Shown here in pieces: positions 5,827-14,884 of a DNA stretch of 37,576 nucleotides. Both the position numbers and the translations under genes were made by a program. This DNA is from UBA6921 sp031363085 (GTDB lineage Bacteria > Pseudomonadota > Gammaproteobacteria > SG8-11): positions 1 to 37,576 of the forward strand of contig JANLTU010000070.1 in NCBI GenBank assembly GCA_031363085.1. Direction: 5' to 3'. The notes under the pieces were generated by a model, which was not told the origin of the DNA, did not search any database, and saw only the letters and a list, made by a program, of their open reading frames with translations. Position 1 is the first letter of the stretch; every line of letters begins with the position of its first letter.

Positions 5827-6914
5827 AGGCGCGCGTGCGTATTGCAACCCAGCGCGGCGTCGCGCTGATCACCGCGTTGCTGGTGATCGCGCTAGTGACC
5901 GCCGCAGCGGTGGCGATGGCCTCGCGCCAGCAGTTGGATATCCGCCGCACCGCGAATATTCTGCAACGCGACCAAGCCTATGTGTATGCCATGGGTGCGG
6001 AGTCGATGGCGCGGGCGGTGCTGGCAAAAGACGATCTCAACGTTGATCACAAAGAAGAAGACTGGGGCAAGAGCGGCGTGAGCATTCCGTTTCAGGGCGG
6101 CTTGCTGAGCGGTGCGCTGGAAGATTTACAGGCGCGCTTTAACTTGAACAATGTGGTGACAAAAACTGGCGCGGTTAGTGTGCCCGACGTTGCTCGCTTG
6201 AAGCGTCTGTTGCAGATTATAAAAAACAAAAAGCCCGATGAGGACTTCTGGAAAAACGTAGAACCCGGCGATCTCGCCAATGCGGTGCGCGATTGGATCG
6301 ATGCCGACAGCGACGTGACTGCACCCGGCGGTGCCGAAGATAGCGATTATTTACAGAAAGAACGCCCCTACCGCGCCGCCAACACGCCGATGGCTGCAAG
6401 CAGCGAACTGCTCCTGGTGCGCGGGTTTACGCTGGCGATTTATCGCGAAGTGGCCCCTTATGTCACGGCGTTACCGGAACACACGCTGATCAACGTCAAC
6501 ACCGCCAAGCTCGAATTGCTGCGCGCGCTGGATGAAGATACAAGCTGCGTGGATGTCACCAAGCTCGGGCGTGATGAAGAGGTGACGAGCGTGAGCACAA
6601 ATACTGCCTCCGCCAAGGTCACACCAACCATTTTTCGCTCGCCGCTCGAATTTCTGCAAGACACCAGCACCGCCGGCTGCAAATTTGCCGGGTTTATCAA
6701 TACCCGTGCCATCCCCGCCGGCACCAACCCGGCGCCCGTCGCAGGGCAAGAAAAAGCCGAGGACGTCCTGAGCGTCAATACCAATTATTTCCAAGTTAAC
6801 GCCTACGCTGAAGTTGGCCCGGAAGATCATCGGGTCAAAGTGAAGTTATATAGCGTGCTACAGCGCAAGGCGGGTAAAATCGCGACGCTTTCGCGCGCAC
6901 AAGGATTCGAATAA
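5823..6914 (+). CDS. gspK: Type II secretion minor pseudopilin GspK
   Basis: 363 residues, starting at GTG 5823 with a four-base overlap with gspJ. The signal reads TQRG before VALITALLVIALVTAAAVAM. As in other GspK proteins, mature position 5 is not Glu, which fits its place at the extreme pseudopilus tip. The large globular part shows LEDLQARFNLNNVV, AVRDWIDADSDVTAPGGAED and INVNTAKLELLRALD (helix-hairpin-helix-like region), all typical of GspK. A Thr/Ser/Ala-rich stretch around residues 255-275 and 285-300 looks like a surface loop. Confidence 0.95.
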   Translation: MKARVRIATQRGVALITALLVIALVTAAAVAMASRQQLDIRRTANILQRDQAYVYAMGAESMARAVLAKDDLNVDHKEEDWGKSGVSIPFQGGLLSGALEDLQARFNLNNVVTKTGAVSVPDVARLKRLLQIIKNKKPDEDFWKNVEPGDLANAVRDWIDADSDVTAPGGAEDSDYLQKERPYRAANTPMAASSELLLVRGFTLAIYREVAPYVTALPEHTLINVNTAKLELLRALDEDTSCVDVTKLGRDEEVTSVSTNTASAKVTPTIFRSPLEFLQDTSTAGCKFAGFINTRAIPAGTNPAPVAGQEKAEDVLSVNTNYFQVNAYAEVGPEDHRVKVKLYSVLQRKAGKIATLSRAQGFE

Positions 6915-8153
6915 GTGGCTAAGAAACTTTTAATTCGGTTTACCCCGCTGACGCCCGGCGCCGATCCGGCGTTGGTGGATTGGATGCAGATCGGTGTCGA
7001 GGGTGCGGCTGACGACATTCGCCGGGGCTCCCTGGACGAGGTCGGCCCGTTGGCGCACGGCAGCCGCGTGATCGTGTTGGTGCCGGGCATTGACGTTTTG
7101 CTGCTCAACGCGCAAGTGCCGACGCAAAATCGTCAGCGCTTGCTCAAAGCCATGCCGTTCTTGCTCGAAGAACAGCTCGCCAGCGACATTGAAGATTTGC
7201 ACTTCGCACCCGGCGAACGCACCGGCGACGGCACGGTGCCATGCGCGGTGGTGGCGCGCACCCGCATGAACGAATGGCTGGCGCGCTTGCGCGAATTTCA
7301 TATCCAGCCGGATGTGTTGGCGGTGGATTTCCTTGCGCTGGCGTACGAACCAGGGGTGTGGACGCTCTACAAAGACGCCAATGGCGTATCACTGCGCAGC
7401 GGCTTGCAATCCGGCTTGTTCGTGGAGCTGGACAATCTGGTGCCGATGCTGGAAGTCGCATTCGATCAGGCCGGTGCGCAACGTCCGGCGCGCCTGCGCA
7501 TTCTGGACGCCGATACCGAAACCGCGCTGCCGGATCTCACCGCGCTTAACATCGAATTCACGCATGATCCATTTGATGCGCAGGCGTTCTTGCAATTGGC
7601 GCAAGACATCGACCAGACCAACACCATCAATCTGTTGCAAGCTGATTACAGCCGCCGCGAACAAATGGGCAAGCTCTGGCGCCCTTGGATTCCGGTGGCG
7701 GCGCTGGCGGCGGCGTTCGTGGTGTTGCATTTGAGTCTGAGCGCGCTGGATTACCTGCGTTATAAAAAACAGCTTCAAGAGCTGCAAGCCGAAGTCGAAA
7801 AAGTTTATCTGGGTGCGTTTCCGAACGAGAAGCGCGTGCCGAATGCGAAGGTACAAATGGAGCAACACCTGAAAGAATTACGCGGCGGCGGCAAAAGCGG
7901 TGGCGTCGGATTTCTGGGCGTGCTGGGCGGTGCAGCCGGGGTTCTGAAAAATACCCCGGGGCTGGAGTTGCGCAGCGTGCGTTACAAAGATGGCAAGCTT
8001 GACATCGACATGACGGTGCGCGATCTCCAAGTGCTGGACAAACTAAAGCAGACGCTCATGCAACAGGCGGCGGTGGATGTGGAAATCGTTTCGGCCAACG
8101 CGCGCGGCGACATCGTCGAGAGCCGTTTACAACTGCGGGGGCACGGCTCATGA
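6915..8153 (+). CDS. gspL: Type II secretion inner-membrane platform protein GspL
   Basis: 412 residues, GTG start directly after the gspK stop. The cytoplasmic actin-like domain (about 1-250) includes PFLLEEQLASDIEDLHFA, a conserved GspL signature; this domain holds the GspE ATPase at the membrane. A single membrane helix (about 256-275, PVAALAAAFVVLHLSLSAL) is followed by a periplasmic coiled stretch (KKQLQELQAEVEKVY) and a ferredoxin-like domain ending DIVESRLQLRGHGS. A Gly-rich loop lies near residues 316-335. It overlaps gspM by four bases (ATGA). Confidence 0.95.
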   Translation: MAKKLLIRFTPLTPGADPALVDWMQIGVEGAADDIRRGSLDEVGPLAHGSRVIVLVPGIDVLLLNAQVPTQNRQRLLKAMPFLLEEQLASDIEDLHFAPGERTGDGTVPCAVVARTRMNEWLARLREFHIQPDVLAVDFLALAYEPGVWTLYKDANGVSLRSGLQSGLFVELDNLVPMLEVAFDQAGAQRPARLRILDADTETALPDLTALNIEFTHDPFDAQAFLQLAQDIDQTNTINLLQADYSRREQMGKLWRPWIPVAALAAAFVVLHLSLSALDYLRYKKQLQELQAEVEKVYLGAFPNEKRVPNAKVQMEQHLKELRGGGKSGGVGFLGVLGGAAGVLKNTPGLELRSVRYKDGKLDIDMTVRDLQVLDKLKQTLMQQAAVDVEIVSANARGDIVESRLQLRGHGS

Positions 8154-8644
8154 AAGCTTGGTTCGCAGAACTTCAACCGCGTGAACGCATGATGGTCATC
8201 GCCGGTGCGATTATGCTCGCCGTGCTGATTTTTTATGCGGTGGTGTGGGATCCGCTGGTCAGCGGCGCCAGCAGCAAGGCGGCGGCAGCGGAAGAGCAGC
8301 AGAAATTGTTGCAATGGATGCAAAAATCAGCCGAAGAAGTGCAGCGCCTGCGACCGGCCGGCAGCGCCGCCGCGCAATTGCCGGCTGGCCAAAGTTTGCT
8401 GGGCGTGATCGACCAGACTTCGAAGGGCGCGAACCTCGGCGGTGCGGTCAAGCGCGTCAAACCTGAAGGCGAAAACAAAGTCAGCGTGTGGCTGGAAGAC
8501 GCCGGTTTTGACGACACCATGCAGTGGCTGGAAAACCTGCATCGCACCTATGGCGTAGAAGTCGACAATGTCGTAATTGATCGGAAAAACACCCCCGGCA
8601 AGGTGGACGCGCGCATCGAGCTCGCCGGTGGTGCACATGCGTAA
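8150..8644 (+). CDS. gspM: Type II secretion inner-membrane protein GspM
   Basis: 164 residues. Short cytoplasmic start (MKAWFAELQPRERMM), one membrane helix (VIAGAIMLAVLIFYAVVW), a coiled region and a ferredoxin-like periplasmic domain with QSLLGVIDQTSKGANLGGAV and WLENLHRTYGVEVDNVVIDR, all standard for GspM. It pairs with GspL in the assembly platform. Its stop overlaps the gspN start by eight bases. Confidence 0.95.
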   Translation: MKAWFAELQPRERMMVIAGAIMLAVLIFYAVVWDPLVSGASSKAAAAEEQQKLLQWMQKSAEEVQRLRPAGSAAAQLPAGQSLLGVIDQTSKGANLGGAVKRVKPEGENKVSVWLEDAGFDDTMQWLENLHRTYGVEVDNVVIDRKNTPGKVDARIELAGGAHA

Positions 8645-9446
8645 GTGGCAGGTGGCCTTGGTCGCCACAGTTTTATATCTGACGTTCCTGGTCGTGACCA
8701 TTCCTGCACCCTTGGCCTACGATGTTCTTAAAAAGAAACTTGCGCCCGGTTTGCCGTTGCAGTTGGGCAGCGTCTCCGGCACCTTGTGGTCGGGGCGTGC
8801 CATGCCGGTGTTGATCGGTAATCAGCGCGTGGACTCGCTGAGCTGGGACATTCAGCCGTTGACCTTGCTCATCGGTCGCGTGCAAGCGCAGGTGGAATTC
8901 CGCTACGGCGACAGTTATGGCAAGGCGGTGGTGGCGCGGGGTTTCACCGGAAAAATTTACGCCAAAGACATCGAGGCGCGTATCGACCTGAAGCGCATGC
9001 GTCTGCTCGCGCAACTGTTGCCGCTGGGTATGGAGGGCGCCCTGCTGTTGAACATGAAAACCTTCAGCCTGGATCGCCGTTCCATCATCGACGCGGACGG
9101 CGTGCTCGCTTGGGACAGTGCGGTGATCACGGTGCCGACACGCACCGAATTCGGCAACCTGCGCGTGACCATCGGCACCACCGACAACGACGGTGTAAAA
9201 GCCACGCTTGTCGACGGCGGCGGCCCGCTGCAAGCAGAAGGATTATTGAACCTGACGCGCGAGGGTAATTACAAATTCACCGGGTCGTTCGCCGCCCGCG
9301 ATCCCAACCAGCGCATGCTGGTGCAAGGGTTGCAGATGCTCGGACGCCAAGGCGCCGACGGCAAAGTGGCTATTGTCAATAATGGCGCCCTGTCGCAGTT
9401 GTTCGGTTATTTTGAAAAGCCGGAAGTCGCTGCTGCAACGAAATAA
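8637..9446 (+). CDS. gspN: Type II secretion protein GspN
   Basis: 269 residues from the ATG at 8637; the longer open frame from 8577 would only re-read gspM. One N-terminal membrane helix (WQVALVATVLYLTFLVVTIP) is followed by a periplasmic domain with VSGTLWSGRA, SLSWDIQPLTLLIGRVQAQV and AEGLLNLTREGNYKFTGSF. These are GspN-family features. GspN is an accessory, non-universal component anchored in the inner membrane, and its position at the 3' end of the operon is usual. No obvious terminator follows. Confidence 0.93.
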   Translation: MRKWQVALVATVLYLTFLVVTIPAPLAYDVLKKKLAPGLPLQLGSVSGTLWSGRAMPVLIGNQRVDSLSWDIQPLTLLIGRVQAQVEFRYGDSYGKAVVARGFTGKIYAKDIEARIDLKRMRLLAQLLPLGMEGALLLNMKTFSLDRRSIIDADGVLAWDSAVITVPTRTEFGNLRVTIGTTDNDGVKATLVDGGGPLQAEGLLNLTREGNYKFTGSFAARDPNQRMLVQGLQMLGRQGADGKVAIVNNGALSQLFGYFEKPEVAAATK

Positions 9447-9502
9447 ACAGATTTATCCACCTCAGTGCCTGCCGCAGCTTCGCAGTGCAGCACAGCAGCG
9501 TT

Positions 9503-10357
9503 ATGACGCCAGCTTTATCCGATCATTTACAGCGTAGTGCATGGTGCGTGCTGGGTTCGTCGTTGGCATTCGCGTCGATGGCGGCCTTGATCAAACACTT
9601 GGCCGTCGCCATGCCCGGCGAGATGTTGGTGTTCTTTCGCAATTTCTTTGGTTTGCTTGCGCTCACGCCGTTGCTATTGCGCGGTGGCGTGTCGTTGCGA
9701 ACCGCACATCCTGGCTGGCACATCGGACGTGCGTTATTCGGCCTGACCGCGATGTATTGTTTCTTCTACGCTCTGGGCAAACTGCCGCTTGCCGACGCCG
9801 TGTTGCTCAACTACACGGCGCCACTTTTTACGCCGTTGATCGCCGTAGTGTGGTTGCATGAACGCGTTCCGAGCAACGTGCGCTGGGCGATTGCGGTGGG
9901 GTTCGTAGGCGTGCTGTTAATTCTCAAGCCCGGGCACGATCTGTTTTCGGCAGCGACCTTGGTGGGCTTGGCGTCAGGTGTGTTCGCGGCGCTGGCCATG
10001 ACCTCGATCCGCCGCATGGCGCGAACCGAATCCGCGTTACGCATCGTGTTTTATTTTGCCGTGATGGCCACTGCCGTGTCGGCCGTGCCGTTGCTGTGGG
10101 CATGGCGCGACGTGGCGTGGGCCGAGCTGATTCCGCTGGCCGGCCTGGGCGTACTCGCCAGCATCGGCCAGTTGTTTCTCACCAAGGCGTACACCTTGGC
10201 GCCGGCGGCACGCGTGGGTGCGTTGACCTACGCCACCGTGGTATTCGCTGCGGCGCTGGGCTGGCTGCTCTGGGGCGAGACGCTGGATATTTTTTCCTTG
10301 GGCGGAGCGCTGTTGGTTGGTATCGGTGGCGCGATGGCGATGCGGCGGTTTTCCTGA
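9503..10357 (+). CDS. DMT-superfamily (EamA) permease
   Basis: 284 residues from the ATG at 9503; a GTG at 9485 is an alternative and neither has a strong ribosome site. Ten hydrophobic segments form two EamA repeats: SLAFASMAALIKHLA and FFRNFFGLLALTPLLL in the first, LVGLASGVFAALAM and ALTYATVVFAALGW-like in the second. The motif LPLADAVLLNYTAPLFTPLIAVVWLHER is typical of DMT exporters related to RhaT/YdcZ-like and S-adenosylmethionine or amino-acid metabolite permeases. The substrate cannot be read from sequence. It stands alone between the gsp operon and the rpfE-like gene. Confidence 0.9.
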   Translation: MTPALSDHLQRSAWCVLGSSLAFASMAALIKHLAVAMPGEMLVFFRNFFGLLALTPLLLRGGVSLRTAHPGWHIGRALFGLTAMYCFFYALGKLPLADAVLLNYTAPLFTPLIAVVWLHERVPSNVRWAIAVGFVGVLLILKPGHDLFSAATLVGLASGVFAALAMTSIRRMARTESALRIVFYFAVMATAVSAVPLLWAWRDVAWAELIPLAGLGVLASIGQLFLTKAYTLAPAARVGALTYATVVFAAALGWLLWGETLDIFSLGGALLVGIGGAMAMRRFS

Positions 10358-10461
10358 TACGTATTTAATCAGATGCTGTGCATCGCACGGCCCGGGTGCA
10401 GTGCAATCGACGCTGATGGATGCGCCACGCCGTGGCACGATTTCAGCGTAGAATTCCGTCG

Positions 10462-11499
10462 ATGAAATCTAACGCAACTTCCCTAACGCTAACGCTGGTG
10501 ATTCCTATTGCGGATGAAATATCGGAAAGCGTTGTGGCGGTGCGTCCACGGGCGCTGGAAATATTATTAACGCGTGCGTTATGTGTGCAGGCCGAGGCGG
10601 ATGTCAACGCCTTGTTGTGCCAGTTATTTGATGTCACGCTGCGGCCCGATGCCGACGTGCCGGTCGCCTCGCTTAGTTACCTGCTGGATCACGGCGCAGC
10701 TCCGCCGGGTTACTGTTTGCGCGCCGATCCCGTGCATGCGGTCGCCGACCGCGATGTGTTGCGCCTGCTCGATCCACGTACGTTGTCGATCACGCCGGCG
10801 GAAGCGCAGGGCTTGGTCATGACATTAAACGCGCACTTCGCGCCGGATGGTCTGCAATTTAGCGCTCCGCAACCGCAGCGTTGGTACCTGAACTTACCCG
10901 CCGATCCGTCGCTGCGTACGCACCCGCTGGCCGGTGCCCTCGGCGCATCGCTGCACGACTATCTGCCGTTCGGCGCAGACGGCAAGCATTGGCGTGGGGT
11001 GCTCAACGAAATTCAAATGCTGTTGCACGAACATCCGGTTAACAACGCGCGCGAGGCACGCGGCGAGCTGCCGATCAACAGCGTCTGGTTTTGGGGCGGC
11101 GGCCCGTTGCCTGCACTCGCACAGAAAAAATGGGCGCAGGTGTGGAGCGACGATGTGGTCGCGCTGGGGCTGGCAAAGTTGTCGCAGGTGCCGCGTACCG
11201 GCGCGCCTGAAAATACCCGCGCTTGGCTGAACGCCGCGATGACTCCCGGTGATCATCTGCTGGTGCTGCCCGCAACCACGCACGCAGAGTTAGCGGACAT
11301 GGACGCCGACTGGTTTGCGCCATTGTACGACGCACTCAAAAGCCGGCGCCTGCAGCGCCTGACGTTGCATCTGTTACCGGGCGTGGCGCAGCGTATCGAC
11401 ACGGCGGCGGTTGGGCGCTGGTGGGTACGCCGCCGACCGCTTGCGCAGCTTTTTAGCCTATCGGAAAAAATAGCCAAGGACTTCTGTAGTGACAATTAA
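10462..11499 (+). CDS. RpfE / cofactor-independent phosphoglycerate mutase-like protein
   Basis: 345 residues from the ATG at 10462; an ATG at 10420 is also in frame, and no clear ribosome site favours either. The signature INSVWFWGGGPLP (middle) and the acidic C-terminal half are shared with proteins annotated as RpfE regulatory type or phosphoglycerate mutase. Such genes commonly lie next to recJ in beta- and gammaproteobacteria, as in Xanthomonas. No signal peptide or membrane segment is seen. A full metal-binding alkaline-phosphatase core is not evident, so enzymatic activity is doubtful. It overlaps recJ by 11 bases, so the two are probably translated together. Function unproven. Confidence 0.72.
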   Translation: MKSNATSLTLTLVIPIADEISESVVAVRPRALEILLTRALCVQAEADVNALLCQLFDVTLRPDADVPVASLSYLLDHGAAPPGYCLRADPVHAVADRDVLRLLDPRTLSITPAEAQGLVMTLNAHFAPDGLQFSAPQPQRWYLNLPADPSLRTHPLAGALGASLHDYLPFGADGKHWRGVLNEIQMLLHEHPVNNAREARGELPINSVWFWGGGPLPALAQKKWAQVWSDDVVALGLAKLSQVPRTGAPENTRAWLNAAMTPGDHLLVLPATTHAELADMDADWFAPLYDALKSRRLQRLTLHLLPGVAQRIDTAAVGRWWVRRRPLAQLFSLSEKIAKDFCSDN

Positions 11500-13228
11500 C
11501 ATTAGCCGCCGTACCCCAATAGCACATCAGTTGCCCAGCGATCTTCATCCGGTGCTGGCGCGCATCTACGCGGCGCGCAGCGTCACCGCGCCTGCGCACA
11601 TCGAACATGCACTCGAACATCTTTTGCCTTATCACGGCTTGCTGGGCATCCTGCCGGCGGCGGCACTGTTGGCCGACGCGGTCAGCGCGCAGCGTCGTTT
11701 CCTTATTCTCGGCGACTTCGACGCCGACGGCGCCACCAGTTGTGCGCTGGCGGTGCGCGCGTTACGCCTGCTGGGTGTCGAGCACGTCGATTACCTGGTG
11801 CCCAATCGCTTTGAATATGGTTATGGTCTGACCCCTGAAATCGTCGCGGTGGCCGCGCAGCGCAAGCCGGACGTGCTCATCACGGTGGACAACGGCATCT
11901 CCAGCGTCGAGGGTGTGCGCGCCGCCAAGGCCGCCGGCATGTGCGTGGTGGTGACCGACCATCACTTGCCCGGCGAGCACTTGCCGGCTGCCGACGCCAT
12001 CGTGAATCCCAATCAACGCGGCGATACCTTCGCAAGCAAACATCTCGCCGGGGTGGGCGTGATTTTTTACGTGATGCTGGCGCTGCGCGCCCAACTGCGT
12101 GAGCGCGGCTGGTTCGAGCAACGCAAATTGGACGCACCCAATCTGGCACGCTTGCTCGACTTGGTGACGCTGGGCACGGTGGCCGACGTGGTGCCGCTGG
12201 ATTACAACAACCGTATTCTGGTTCAGCAAGGCTTGGCACGTTTGCGCAAGGCGCAGTGCTGCGTCGGCATCGGCGCGTTGTTGCAGGTGAGCCAGCGCCG
12301 CTGCGAACGTGTCGTTGCAGCCGACCTCGCATTCGCGGTCGCGCCGCGCCTCAATGCCGCCGGACGGTTGGAGGACATGTCGCTGGGCATCGAATGCCTG
12401 CTCACCGACAACGAAGATCACGCGCTGGCCCTTGCGCAGCGCCTTGACGAACTTAATCATGCGCGTCGCGAAATCGAAACACAGATGAAGGAGCAGGCGC
12501 TGGCGGCGCTAAAAACCTTGCAGTTGAATGCAGATAATCCTGAATTGCCGGTGGGTTTGTGTCTGTTTGATCCGCATTGGCATCAAGGGGTCATCGGCCT
12601 GCTGGCGGCGCGTGTCAAAGAAAAATTTCATCGCCCGGTAATTGCGTTCGCGCCGTCAAGCAATGACGAAATCAAAGGTTCGGCGCGTTCGGTCAGCGGT
12701 CTGCACATCCGCGATGCGTTGGATGCGGTGGCAGCGCGCCATCCCGGCTTAGTGCAAAAATTCGGCGGCCATGCAATGGCGGCGGGCCTGACGCTGCGCC
12801 GCGCCGATTACGCTGCTTTCAGCGTGGCGTTTGATACGGAAGTGCGCCGCCATTTGCAGCCGGACGACTTGCACGGCGTGATCCACAGCGACGGCGAATT
12901 GCAGCCCGACGAAATTACTCTCGACCTGGCACAACTGCTGCGTTACGCCGCGCCGTGGGGGCAGGCGTTTCCCGAGCCGCTGTTCGACGGCACCTTCGAG
13001 TTGGTGCAACACCGTGTGGTCGGTGAACGGCATCTGAAAATGGTGCTGCGCGCGCCGGGAGAAACTCGCCTGATCGATGCGATTGCGTTCAACACCAGCG
13101 CAACCCTGTGGCCGCAATCGACCCGCCAAGTCAGCGCCGCCTACCGCGTGGATGTCAACGAATACCAGGGCAGGCAAAGCGTGCAACTCGTCGTCGAGCA
13201 CGTGGAGCCGGTGCTGGGCGGCCAATAG
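11489..13228 (+). CDS. recJ: Single-stranded-DNA-specific exonuclease RecJ
   Basis: 579 residues, the usual RecJ length. GTG start at 11489 with AAGGA nine bases upstream. The DHH phosphoesterase motifs are all visible: GDFDADG (75-81), ITVDNGIS, VTDHHLPGEH, NPNQ, VTLGTVADVVPL and RLNAAGRLEDM. The DHHA1 part carries HWHQGVIGLLAARVKEK, IKGSARSVSG and KFGGHAMAAGL. RecJ digests single-stranded DNA 5' to 3' with Mn/Mg ions, acting in RecF-pathway recombination, mismatch repair and base excision repair in the cytoplasm. The C-terminal OB-fold region is complete. Confidence 0.97.
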   Translation: MTINISRRTPIAHQLPSDLHPVLARIYAARSVTAPAHIEHALEHLLPYHGLLGILPAAALLADAVSAQRRFLILGDFDADGATSCALAVRALRLLGVEHVDYLVPNRFEYGYGLTPEIVAVAAQRKPDVLITVDNGISSVEGVRAAKAAGMCVVVTDHHLPGEHLPAADAIVNPNQRGDTFASKHLAGVGVIFYVMLALRAQLRERGWFEQRKLDAPNLARLLDLVTLGTVADVVPLDYNNRILVQQGLARLRKAQCCVGIGALLQVSQRRCERVVAADLAFAVAPRLNAAGRLEDMSLGIECLLTDNEDHALALAQRLDELNHARREIETQMKEQALAALKTLQLNADNPELPVGLCLFDPHWHQGVIGLLAARVKEKFHRPVIAFAPSSNDEIKGSARSVSGLHIRDALDAVAARHPGLVQKFGGHAMAAGLTLRRADYAAFSVAFDTEVRRHLQPDDLHGVIHSDGELQPDEITLDLAQLLRYAAPWGQAFPEPLFDGTFELVQHRVVGERHLKMVLRAPGETRLIDAIAFNTSATLWPQSTRQVSAAYRVDVNEYQGRQSVQLVVEHVEPVLGGQ

Positions 13229-13315
13229 CAGGCAATGTTGAACTTATGCAGGTGGTCAGTTGCCCAACATCGCGCGATTTTAATTGATGGGTTGAAAACT
13301 TAGGGTCTGAGTGCC

Positions 13316-13333
13316 TGCCCCCGTATTGGGGCA
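13316..13333. other. Short GC-rich hairpin in the leader of the exported-protein gene
   Basis: TGCCCC (13316-13321) pairs with GGGGCA (13328-13333) around a six-base loop, 27 bases before the next start codon. What follows is AGATTTCTC, too poor in T for a confident terminator. It could be a weak recJ terminator or part of the 5' leader of the next gene. The rest of the 13229-13360 gap shows only an imperfect ATGTTG...CAACAT inverted repeat. Confidence 0.35.
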
Positions 13334-13360
13334 AGATTTCTCATTAGGGAGTTGTGATCA

Positions 13361-14806
13361 ATGTATGTGGATAAATTGGTAGTGAATAAGTTGATCAATG
13401 AATTAAGTCTGATCGGGTTGTTGTTGCTCTACGGAACAGACGCTTTTGCGGCCGCGACGCTTGACCCGATTGCGTGGCCGCCCGGATTTGATTTTTCTTC
13501 GTCGATTGAATCCGAAGATTATTCCCTGCGCGATTTTTATCAAACCTACCTCGACACCATGGTGCAATCTCCATTGCAGAGTGCATATGGGCTTGCGCTT
13601 GCGAATTTAACCTTGGGCTTAGAGCGGAAAGACGCGCTACTCATTGGCTTTGCGCGCGCGTTGTTTCAAGAGAGTTATAACGCAAGCCATGATGCAAAAC
13701 AAAAAGCGCTGGCGAAAGCGGGGCTCGAATACGCCGAGCGAATTTTGAAGGGGCGCGTAACCGCAAGCACGGAAAAAACCGAAGTGGTGGTTCCGGTTGA
13801 GATCAAAAAAATAGCTGCGCCGACTTCGAATTTCAAAAAAATCATCCTCGGAAAGTCCGCGATTCAGGTCGGTAAAAACAGCAAAATTAAAACCCAGGTG
13901 GATCGCGTGACGCGCGATTGGTTGCAGGGTTTTAACATCAAAAACGCCCCGTGGTCATTCGATGTTGAAAATATCGCAACCTGGCACGAGGGCTGGAAAA
14001 TACGGGAGCTGATCGGGTTCTCCGGCGCAACCGCAAGTGTCGTGACCGGGACCGTCGCCAAGCGCGTGGGCGAAGAGTGGTACGCGCCGGATGCCGAAGG
14101 AAAGTATCGCTTCAAAATCGCCGAGGACAAAGTGCTGAACTTTCCCAGCAACTTCGTCGTCGACGACCATACCGTGATCCTCAATGATACGCATGGGATC
14201 AGCGCGCTGGCCTGGGACGCACTTGATGCGAATCTGGTGGTCGGCTGTGGCGACTCGGTGGGAAAAATGGAAGCGGCATATTACCTAGCCACGCACGGCG
14301 TAAACGTTTATACCCCCACGGATCGGTTTATCGGCATGCTGCTGGGGGCGGACATCAAGGGCACCGTGATCGGATCGGCCCCGGTTAAAAAAGCTGCGGG
14401 AGGCGCGGTGGTCGGCGATCAACCGATCACACTGGCGATCGATGAGCCCATCGTGGTATCGACCACGCGCGGCCACTACCCGCTGCAATATTACGATACC
14501 CCGTATCGTTACTTTACGGCGCTCGCTGACTATATAAAGCGCCCCTTGAACATCACGCCGGTTGAGGTGGTGGAATACGGTAAAGCGGATGGCGTGGTGG
14601 CGCAGGCCCGGAAGATCGGCGCGCATGTCATTGGTATCCGCGTTTGGGGAAAAGTGGAGCATGAGGCGGTTAAGGCGTGGTTAAAAGAAGACTCGCATAA
14701 TCGTGCCATCTTGTTTCACACAGCGGTTTATCTGGAAGGTTACCAGCTCTTTTCTGAATTTCCGACTCAAACCTCGTTTGGCGATATTCATCCTAAATTC
14801 GAATAG
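13361..14806 (+). CDS. Exported protein of unknown family in an exopolysaccharide-like locus
   Basis: 481 residues, ATG at 13361 with GGGAG nine bases upstream. The N terminus carries a hydrophobic segment (LINELSLIGLLLLYGTDAFA) that looks like a signal peptide with a long n-region, cleaved near AFA-AA, or a membrane anchor. Residues about 60-130 are helical; 130-175 are Lys-rich linker. The C-terminal half contains VVDDHTVILNDTHG, a Rossmann-like glycine motif LVVGCGDSVGKMEAAYYL (GCGDSVGK at 295-302), then NVYTPTDR, GTVIGSAPV and GIRVWGKVEHEAV near the end. I do not recognise a family and assign no activity. It precedes the glycosyltransferase gene by 78 bases, so it may act on or guide the polymer in the periplasm; that is inference. 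Confidence 0.75.
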   Translation: MYVDKLVVNKLINELSLIGLLLLYGTDAFAAATLDPIAWPPGFDFSSSIESEDYSLRDFYQTYLDTMVQSPLQSAYGLALANLTLGLERKDALLIGFARALFQESYNASHDAKQKALAKAGLEYAERILKGRVTASTEKTEVVVPVEIKKIAAPTSNFKKIILGKSAIQVGKNSKIKTQVDRVTRDWLQGFNIKNAPWSFDVENIATWHEGWKIRELIGFSGATASVVTGTVAKRVGEEWYAPDAEGKYRFKIAEDKVLNFPSNFVVDDHTVILNDTHGISALAWDALDANLVVGCGDSVGKMEAAYYLATHGVNVYTPTDRFIGMLLGADIKGTVIGSAPVKKAAGGAVVGDQPITLAIDEPIVVSTTRGHYPLQYYDTPYRYFTALADYIKRPLNITPVEVVEYGKADGVVAQARKIGAHVIGIRVWGKVEHEAVKAWLKEDSHNRAILFHTAVYLEGYQLFSEFPTQTSFGDIHPKFE

Positions 14807-14884
14807 TTCACACTTCAATTGGCACAATCCCAAGTAAACTGCGGCACTGTTTTCTTTCACTATAACACTATAAGAAGTTGACTC

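Noticed and set aside
10433..10448. Sigma-54-like TGGCACGATTTCAGC before the rpfE-like gene
   Set aside because: The -24 half is perfect but the -12 half is CAGC rather than TTGC, and the gene has no reason to be sigma-54 controlled.
14835..14850. TGGCAC upstream of the glycosyltransferase gene as a sigma-54 -24 element
   Set aside because: No TTGC at the required spacing. The TATAAC/TATAAG repeats closer to the start could be -10 elements but lack a convincing -35.
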